Assembly: GCA_031472005.1 (NCBI GenBank)
Contig: PZJY01000006.1
Span: forward strand, 2,852,001 to 2,916,000
DNA from: Tetracladium setigerum
Taxonomy: Eukaryota; Ascomycota; Leotiomycetes; Helotiales
Direction of reading: 5' to 3'
DNA: 64,000 nt
The translations under genes were made by a program, and so were the position numbers. Below, piece after piece: positions 56,535 through 64,000 of the stretch; the first letter of the stretch is position 1, and each line of letters starts with the position of its first letter. The notes under the pieces were generated by a model, which was given only the letters and a program-made list of their open reading frames with translations, was not told the origin of the DNA and searched no databases.

Positions 56535-58470
56535 CTAAAGTGATGCTGTTAAGACGTTATCAACAATCTTGACGGCACGGAGGAGCTCTTCATCGTCGTT
56601 ATGGCGCGCAACAAGTTGGATTGAACATGGGAGACCATCTAGAACATTAGGGCGGACTATTTTACCGAAGTTAGTCTTTAGAAATGAAGGCAGCCTTTGC
56701 TTGAAAGTGACAAGGTAAGGTGCACTTACAGTCTGGTCCCAATGCAGGCTCCCTGATCTCGAGCGGTTCGTCGATTTCCTTCGACACCTTCCCAAAGGGT
56801 ATCACACAGGCAGGGTGCTAAGGACAATTCGTCAACAATTATTCTTTGAGGAAAGAAGAAAGTAGAACCTACATCAATGACATTGTACATGCAAGTATAT
56901 GGTGCAAAACCAAACATGGTGTGCTCCACAGAAGTGTTCTGCGCCGGGGGTGCAAGCAGGACATCCAAGTTATTGTTATTGAAGTGTTTCCACCACGCAT
57001 ATTTGTACTTTGCAAGAATTTTATTGAGCTTCCGAATCTCGTAGATTTCATGGGGAGTTTGAGCAACGTGCTTGTGTGCCTGCTCTCGCGTTCTAGATAC
57101 AGACGGGGCCCATGGCTCACCGCTCGCTTCGATATCGATTCTTGGCTGGTCGACTGGGTCGAGTCGCAGGTATTGCCAGATTAAGAAATGGCCTAAATCG
57201 ACGCTTGAGTCCTCATCCAGAGTTATGGGGATCAGTTCATGCCCAGCTTCCCTCAGCAAATCTGCGGCTTGCTTGAGAACTCGCTTGACCGGAGGGTGGA
57301 GTGGGAACTTTGGATCTTCCGGTACGACACCGATGCGTAACTTATTCTTCGCTGGGACGTCTCGCCATCTGACGGCTGGAACTCCGGCATGTAAGTTCCA
57401 GATCTCTGCTTGGATGATAGTCTTCACAAATAACTCCAAATCTTCTACATTTCTGGCGATCGGACCTGCAGTTGCGGATATTCTGGGCAGCCCACTGTCC
57501 GGAGTATAGGAATCGTAAGGAATGCGGGCGGCAGTGGGTTTGAATCCGTACAAGCCACAGCAAAGTGACGGAATACGAATGGAGCCTGCAATGTCGCTAC
57601 CGAGACCGAGTGGAGAGCCTTTCAGTGCAACAAGGGCGCCCTCGCCGCCACTGGAACCACCGGGTGTGCATTGTTTGTTTAATGGGTTGATGGTTGTTCC
57701 AAAGATGTTATTGTCCGAATCTCCGGACTATCACAGACAATCAAGTTATCAGCAATGAGACCCATTACGCAGTTGGCAATTAGAAACTAAACTCACCAAG
57801 AGGGTTTGTGGAACGTTTGTTTTGCAGTAGAGCACCGCACCTGAATTGAGCAGGACATCAATGACAGTGTCGTTTCCCGTGTTGGGAGGGTTATCTAGGA
57901 AAGACACAATTCCTAAAGTGGTAATCTTTCCCTCGAGGCCAAAAGAGTCTTTAATGCTGATTGGGAGGCCGTGGAATGGTCCAAGAGGTTTTCCGTTTTC
58001 CTTGAAGTAGTTATCCAGATACTCGGCACGAGTGATGGCTTCTTCGAAAAAGTGCTCCGTCAAACAGGATGTCTAGATACGGTGAGCATTCAAAATTTTA
58101 ATGCTGGACATTGAACGCTTACCAGTTGCTGAGCATAGAATGCTCTTTTACAGAATGCGCTCACAACCTGGACTGATGTCCGCGTGCCAGCTGCAAGATC
58201 TTTCAAGAGCATATTCGCTGGCCGCTCTGTAATATCTAACTCCTCCTGTGTGAAGTAACCATCTTTGATCAACCTGGCGGAATCTTCAAAGAAGGATATA
58301 GGACTCGCAAGGTTTGCAATTTGATTGGATGGGATGTTCCAGTTGCTTGGGATGTTTTGGAGGAGAGCTGCACGCTTCCTGTTAACGCGCTCCTGCCATG
58401 GGAGAGCAGGATCAACTGCTGTTTTCAGATGCTCCGCTGTCGAGATTTTGGTGATAGTAGCTGTAGCCAT
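56535..58470 (-). CDS. Amidase signature-family hydrolase (acetamidase/fatty-acid-amidase type)
   Basis: Exons 58470-58123, 58072-57797, 57727-56873, 56817-56730 and 56656-56535, with introns of 50, 69, 55 and 73 bp. The product is 562 residues. The Ser-cisSer-Lys catalytic triad is readable: Lys in G-L-P-I-S-I-K-D-S-F-G, the cis-Ser in P-G-G-S-S-G-G-E-G, and the nucleophile Ser in G-S-D-I-A-G-S-I-R-I-P-S. The C-terminal part G-L-P-C-S-I-Q-L-V-A is also typical. Family knowledge: these cytosolic enzymes hydrolyse amide bonds; fungal relatives act on acetamide or fatty acid amides, and some are tailoring enzymes in metabolite clusters. It shares a divergent promoter with the MFS gene on its right. 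The start was taken at the M-A-T-A-T-I-T just before conserved sequence. Confidence 0.92.
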
Positions 58471-59338
58471 AATTCCTGGACGTGGCAAACAAAAGGTAGG
58501 AAGCTGTGTCTCTGGCTGAACAGAAGAAATGCTGTGGCGGAAGAAGTTCAAGAGACGAAAGAATAGTTTTCCTTTATTGATAATTGGACTTCAGGATGAT
58601 CCCGCATCTTTAAACAGATGTCCACCATTCATATCTCTTTGCGCGTACAAGCTATCTTTCTACATTTTGCGGGGAAATTCTGGAGGTTTTTACAGTAATC
58701 TGGAAACCGGCACTTGATGATTTGTTCCGCAATGCTGACGCTCGCTTCAGTACTCCGCCCCATCCCCAGACCCCACGTCTATAAGACCAATCATGAACGG
58801 TTGCGCGCTCCACATTTGATACCCTGAACCCAAAGCACCGGCACTTATGGTCGGTTGAAACCTAGAGAGATACCACATCATCCATAGCAAGGGCTCGGCA
58901 TCATAGGACGGGATATGCTTCTATTCATGTAGGTAAGATGATAGCAGTAGCAGCAGATTGAATACAAAATTGAAACAATGAGTGAGCGCTGCGTGACACT
59001 TTGTCGGGGTACCAAGGGTCTGGTATCAAGGGTTGGTTACTTTCCGCGTTCCGTGTTCCGCAGGGCTCCATTAAATTTCTGCTCCAAGAACAAGAACAAG
59101 AAGAGAGCTGTTGAAACGTGTGTGCCATTTACCTTAACCCCCCCTCGATGCGGCCAACTGGGAAAAAGTATATATTATCCTCCAACATGTCGCTCTATAT
59201 CTTCTCCGCTCGAGACCTTCTTTATTGCAAGTAAAGATATATCGTCGACGCTCTCTCTTTCTTAACCACCCTTTTGGGCACTACAACAACAAACAATATC
59301 ACACTTGGCATAACAAAAACCCCAAGAAACCATCTGTT
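58471..59338. promoter_or_regulatory. Divergent promoter, amidase / MFS transporter
   Basis: 868 bp between opposite starts. A TATATAT site at 59169-59175 lies about 165 bp before the MFS start. No gene is seen inside. Confidence 0.5.
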
Positions 59339-61431
59339 ATGTCTGCCACAAACACAGAGGCGAGATCCATATCGCCTATCCAAGTCGACCACGACGACTA
59401 CAATTTCCCCCTGGAACAGTTAGGCTTGAGGATAGTACGTGCCTTGTTCTTAAGCTCCGCGATGGGCTTAGTCTTGACCCAGCTGACGTTGGCTAACTTT
59501 ATCAAAGCCGGCTTCACAGATGGCAATGGCGAGGTTATCCTGCATCCGACACCTACCAGTGATCCCAATGATCCCTTGGTGAGTTTAAACCTGTTAAAAT
59601 GGATAGCAGGAGAAAAATACGTGGTAGAGTTGATGTTGATTTATGATTTGACAGAATTGGTCCATCCTCCGCAAGAACATAAACTTCGCTATCATTTCAT
59701 TCTACACCTTTATGATCTTTGTAATGTGAGTCAAATAATCTCCCCGGGAATGTCCCACCGAGACTGACAGTTTCTGCGACAGCTTGAGTGTCGGTGTCGT
59801 CTGTTGGGGAACCTGGGTGAAAGAGTTCGGCGTCACGTTCGATGACCTCCGAAATGTTTTTGCCGCCAACTTGGCAGGATTGGCGGTTGGATGCGTTATC
59901 TTCATCCCATTTGCGCTCAAATATGGTCGCCGCGTTGTTTATCTTGCGAGCGTACTCGTCTCTTTTGGAACAGCTATCTGGATGGCCAAATCAAGATTCC
60001 TCGCAGACTTGATTGCAAGCCACTTTATCACAGGACTGGCTGGTGCGGCGAGTGAGACTCTGATCCAGGTGACGGTTTGTCCTCCCCAGCCTTATATTGA
60101 TAGTCCAGTGCACTGATACATAACCAGGTTGCTGATATGTTCTTTGTGCATCAACGAGGCACTTATAATGGTGCCTACCTCTTGATGGTTACCTGTGGAG
60201 TAAGCCAATTTCTAAATGGTTATGACATAGCTTGCAGAATGGCTAATCCTCCTCTTGTAGTCATCCCTAGGTCCCCTGGTCGCCGGATTCATCATTGATG
60301 GTCAAGGATGGCGCTGGTTGTTCTGGTGGGTCGCCATATTCCTCGGTGTCAGCATGCTGTCGTTCATCTTCCTCTACGAAGACACGAAATATATTCCGCC
60401 ATTGAACGGTCAAAGAACCTATCATGACTCTGCATCCTTACCTAATGATAAACTCGACTATCCAGCCTCCGAGAAGTTGGACCATGTACGCACAAACCCC
60501 ACTATCATTGACGGCAACATTCCAAGAAAATCATATGGCCAAAGAATGAAAATCCTCACTCGTTCACCAGGAGGAGCGAAAAAGTTACTCCGACATACCT
60601 ATCAGCCTTTCTTCACTCTTGCTACAATTCCTGCCGTCACTTACTCAGCCCTCATCTATGGCACCTTAATTTCTTGGTTCACCATTATTGCGACCACGCA
60701 ACCTCAAATCTTTATGCCTCCGCCATACCTCTTCAAGCCTTCCGGAATTGGCTTGTTGAGTATTCCACTCTTCGTCGGCGCCGTTTTTGGAGTCTTCTAT
60801 GGGGGTCCCTTGAGCGATTGGTCCATCCGATTTTTTGCCAGGCGTAACAAGGGCATTTACGAACCCGAGATGCGCCTGTACCTGAATGTCCTGCCCGCCC
60901 TGTGTGCTCCAGCTGGCATCTTGCTCTATGGCTTGAGTGCCCTTGCCGTAAGTAATCCTTAAAACGTTGCTCAACTAAACAAAGCACTAACTATATTTAG
61001 GGTAAACACTGGATTGTGCCTTCGGTTGGTATTGCGCTTTACGGATTTGCACTTTCAGCTATCTGTGACACGAGCATCACATATGTGATAGACGGATATC
61101 GAGAGGTATGTTGGATTTTCGTCTTTGAAAGCTACTATTATCCAAATCCCACAAAGTAAGCAAACTCTAATGTATGTAACAGATCATCGGAGACTCTTTC
61201 GTGGGCATTGCATTCATTCGTAACAGCATGTCTATGATGATCAACTTCGTCCTTACCCCGTGGATTAAGACCATGGGCTTGAGAAACATGTTCATTCTCG
61301 CCGCGGCTCTGTCACTTCTTGTCAACCTGACCTTCATCCCAATGATATTCTTTGGTAAGAGACTTCGGAGACAGAAGGCTGCTTCATACAAGGTGCTGGC
61401 GACCAAGCAATTCGATCCACGAGCCATATAA
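59339..61431 (+). CDS. MFS transporter, drug/polyamine-type
   Basis: Exons 59339-59578, 59655-59725, 59783-60074, 60128-60199, 60261-60947, 61001-61105 and 61183-61431, with six introns of 53-77 bp. The product is 571 residues. A ~95-residue hydrophilic N-terminus precedes the first helix (N-F-A-I-I-S-F-Y-T-F-M-I-F-V). Later come F-A-L-K-Y-G-R-R (the MFS loop 2-3 signature), Q-V-T-V-A-D-M-F-F-V-H-Q-R-G-T-Y-N-G, and a long central loop (residues ~290-360). Twelve membrane segments are expected. The V-H-Q-R-G motif is usual in fungal DHA1-like efflux carriers of metabolite clusters. For the intron after residue ~201 I chose the donor at 60075 because it keeps the Q-V-T-V-A-D motif. The substrate is unknown. 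Confidence 0.9.
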
Positions 61432-61924
61432 ACGATTAGCTGTAATCAAAATCTATGTTTCAAAGAATTAAGAATCAAGTCTGATTCACAAAACGTGTAC
61501 TTGGATTTGCGTTTCGTCGTGCAAAGAAAGTGGAGATCTGCGAGACCCATCCACACTGTAGCTGACCTGGACGCATTATCAGCCACCATCTGACTCTAAC
61601 GAGCATACTTTGTCACACAGTAGAGCCCACAATTCCTAGATCCACAATAGGCTAGAGAGAGAATCAATTTTCTAACACACTCAATTTTGCATAAAAGAAT
61701 ATTGGCATGTCAAAGGGATCAATTTTTGGGAGAAAGCTGGGGCAAACAGCACCGGCCTGCGATGTAGTTTCGGATTCCAGTATTTATAGATCCAGACAGC
61801 TTCCAACCCGCCTTGGCAGTCCAGTGACGATTATATCCCAGCTACCCCGCATTATTTACTTCAGACCCTCTCCCTCGGTCATAGAAAATTCAACTACCAC
61901 GTACGACTTCAATTCCCAATTATA
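61432..61924. promoter_or_regulatory. Promoter of the second Zn2Cys6 gene
   Basis: 493 bp between the MFS stop and the next start in the same direction. A TTTATAGA site (61783-61790) lies about 140 bp before the ATG. Confidence 0.4.
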
Positions 61925-63466
61925 ATGATCCGTTCTAGTCGTCGTCCACCGCCTCGTCTTAGGACCAAGACTGGCTGCTTGAAGTGTCGCCAGAGACGCA
62001 AGAAGTGCGACGAGACCCGCAGTAATGAGCAGCACCCAAGATGCAAGAACTGCACCCGGAATGATTTTCAGTGCACCTGGCCAGGTGACAAGGAAAGTCA
62101 GTCAAACGAAGGATTACTCAAGGAAGAAAGGGAGTACTGGTCACTCTCCCAGTCGGCGTCTTCCCAGGTGTCATCAATAGAAAGTCTACGCGATAGGCGC
62201 TTCATGCCAGATCCAAGTTACAACCTCCTCATTGATACTGACGACTTCCTGCTGTCGCATTTTCAGAAGAGATTTCTCCCTTTACTATATCATCCAGATT
62301 CTCATCCAGCGTACCCTGGGGTCCCGGCATGGCAACATTTTCAAACAACATGTGCTGAATGCTTACGGAGCGCGTTCATGGCTTGTGCTGCACTTCACGC
62401 TTCATGGGACTTTGGGGTTCCTTATCTAAACAATATCGCAATACGGCATTATTTGAATGCTATCAGTAATCTACATAAAGCTATATCGAGCAACCCACAG
62501 GATGATAGCTCGAAAGATTTGATTTTGGCTTCCATCGTTTTTCTCTATCTTTACGAGGTATTCAGGCTTTCCGATTTTCCATTGATCACTGGAAAGCTTA
62601 ACTAATCAAGTCAAAAGAACTGGAAGTCCGAATCATCGTCCATGGCTCCTCATTTAAAAGGAATGGCGAAAATGCTTCAAATGCGCATAGGCAAATCGAG
62701 CACAGCGCCTGGAACGAAGCATATACTACCATTCCATCGTGGTGCAGTAGAGTCGTTCATTTACCAGGTTTCTACGCTTTCCTTTTTTGACCCAGCTGTC
62801 GCTGCGCTCTCCCCCGTTATTCCGTGGTCAGATCTGGATGAGTATCTATCTAGCAATCCCCTGCCCGGAACTCCAGATTCATTCAGCTCTCCTGTCCTAT
62901 CTGGAAATCCAGAGTTGTACAGAATAATCTTTGAGACGTCGACGATTTCCCAAAAACAGCAGACGCAGCACGGCGCACAGAGTCGCGCTACCATGCTCGC
63001 TACCTACGGAGCAAGATTGTCTGTAATGCGATCGGCGGTGGAAAGACGCACTATGACACCAAACTCCGCAGTTTCAGAATCCATGCAGTCACATCAGACC
63101 TTGCTCAGCTCAACAACGTCGCGGGATCATGAAGCTCTCCTGTACATTATCTCCACGCAAATTCTTGTGTCCAAGCTCGCGCAGCCCACGCTTCCCGACT
63201 CCTTCACTGATCGAGAGCTATGCAACACAGCTATGACACTTATACGAAGCTTGATGGTCGATTCGTTGCCGAGATTCGTATTCTTCTGGCCGATGATGGT
63301 ATTGGGGCATGTGGTAGAGGCAGAAGAGGACGCAATATTCCTCAAGAAGGGGTTCTCGGAGTTATGGAAGACCACATATTGTGGGCAAGTTAGAAAGATA
63401 GCAAGGATTGTTGGGAAGGACTGGGAGAGGAGAGGCATAGGCGATAGTGGGAGGATACTTGAATAG
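61925..63466 (+). CDS. Zn2Cys6 transcription factor
   Basis: Exons 61925-62557 and 62618-63466, with a 60-bp intron (GTATTC...AAG, branch CTTAACTAATC). The product is 493 residues. The zinc cluster is at the N-terminus: G-C-L-K-C-R-Q-R-R-K-K-C-D-E and C-K-N-C-T-R-N-D-F-Q-C (CX2CX6CX11CX2CX6C), preceded by an Arg-rich stretch. The rest fits the fungal_trans_2 type regulatory region, with F-L-P-L-L-Y-H and A-F-M-A-C-A-A-L-H-A-S. It follows the MFS gene in the same direction and so may control the amidase/MFS pair. Its first eight residues are unusually basic and could serve as part of the nuclear signal. Confidence 0.92.
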
Positions 63467-64000
63467 AGAAGCTTCAAGTCTATTCTTAGGATTAATATTG
63501 CTTAGGAAGCTAGAATAATAATTTTAAATTATGAAAGTTCTATACAAGGAGAAGAGAATTTGGTAAGCGCGTATCTCGTATGCGAGTGTATCACGATAGT
63601 GGCACGGCAGCACGCGACCAAGCGGATCGCACTGGTTAGATTTATCTTAGTCGAGTAAATTCCAGCTTCCCTAGATTACTACTCTCTAGATATTACACCT
63701 ACGGCAATAGAGCCCCTATTGATCGTAACCGTGCTGTGTCCCTTTCACGTGAATTGTAATTACGAATGATTACTTTAGTTTTGAAGCTCTGAGAGCCTTG
63801 CAAAGTACTTTCACGTCTTCTGGATATCCTGAATTCATTTTGTAGGAAGATTAACTCCGCTTGTAAGATTACAGCTGGGTTGCCATCTCCTTCGCGACGG
63901 GCGGGGTACAGCACTGTAGCTGTTGGGTCTGGGGAGGAACGGATTTTATATGGAATTTATTAAACGGTGAGAGGTGTAAACTAAACTGCGATCGGACGCT
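63467..64000. other. Right flank, non-coding, with repeat copy
   Basis: Holds the 3' flank of the Zn2Cys6 gene and the second copy of the dispersed repeat. No gene is seen before the window edge. Confidence 0.45.
63801..63873 (+). repeat. Dispersed repeat, copy 2
   Basis: Begins CAAAGTACTTTCACGTCTTC; same orientation as the copy at 48543-48615, roughly four of five bases equal over about 73 bp. Confidence 0.6.

Noticed and set aside
1..64000. CRISPR array, prophage, rRNA genes, bacterial operons
   Set aside because: No regularly spaced identical repeats, phage genes or rRNA segments are visible; introns and protein families are those of a fungal nuclear genome.

Overview
The window is nuclear DNA of a filamentous ascomycete (Pezizomycotina). 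The protein repertoire and the proline/glutamine-rich leaders resemble Leotiomycetes such as Botrytis and its relatives, but that placement is inference. Genes are split by short (46-136 bp) GT-AG introns, and the window holds a WOPR-family regulator, a fungal highly reducing polyketide synthase (HR-PKS) and a Fot1/Flipper-type pogo transposon. Exon boundaries below were placed by hand from splice signals, reading frame and family motifs.

Left part (1-31.4 kb), mostly conserved single genes: 3' end of the CPSF100/Cft2 gene; an unrecognised Pro/Gln-rich protein; about 8.1 kb with no convincing gene; a WOPR regulator (Sge1/Reg1/Ryp1/Wor1 type); mitochondrial asparaginyl-tRNA synthetase; a stand-alone microbial-type PARG protein; a MARVEL membrane protein; two MFS carriers (monocarboxylate-type and Dal5/allantoate-type); Coa6; Sys1; and a long unrecognised protein.

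Centre (32-48 kb), a probable biosynthetic gene cluster: Zn2Cys6 transcription factor, Baeyer-Villiger-type flavin monooxygenase, HR-PKS (KS-AT-DH-cMT-ER-KR-ACP, 18 exons, about 2,590 residues), and a divergently transcribed FSH/LovG-type serine hydrolase. The PKS would build a methylated reduced chain, the hydrolase could release it, the monooxygenase could insert oxygen next to a ketone, and the Zn2Cys6 protein could switch the set on. A four-unit tandem repeat lies in the shared PKS/hydrolase promoter.

Right part (48-64 kb), accessory DNA: a cysteine-containing secreted protein, a decayed Flipper-like transposon with TA target duplication and five internal stops that all fit C:G-to-T:A change (RIP-like), a small SH3b-like secreted protein, two MITE-like inverted-repeat blocks, then an amidase, an MFS transporter and a second Zn2Cys6 factor that look like a small unit of their own. 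A diverged direct repeat occurs at 48.54 and 63.80 kb.

A feature that affects many genes: at eight places in six genes the reading frame breaks, always in the direction of one missing base and almost always at a G or C run. The simplest reading is a systematic under-call in the assembly, not eight separate mutations. Each affected gene is flagged.
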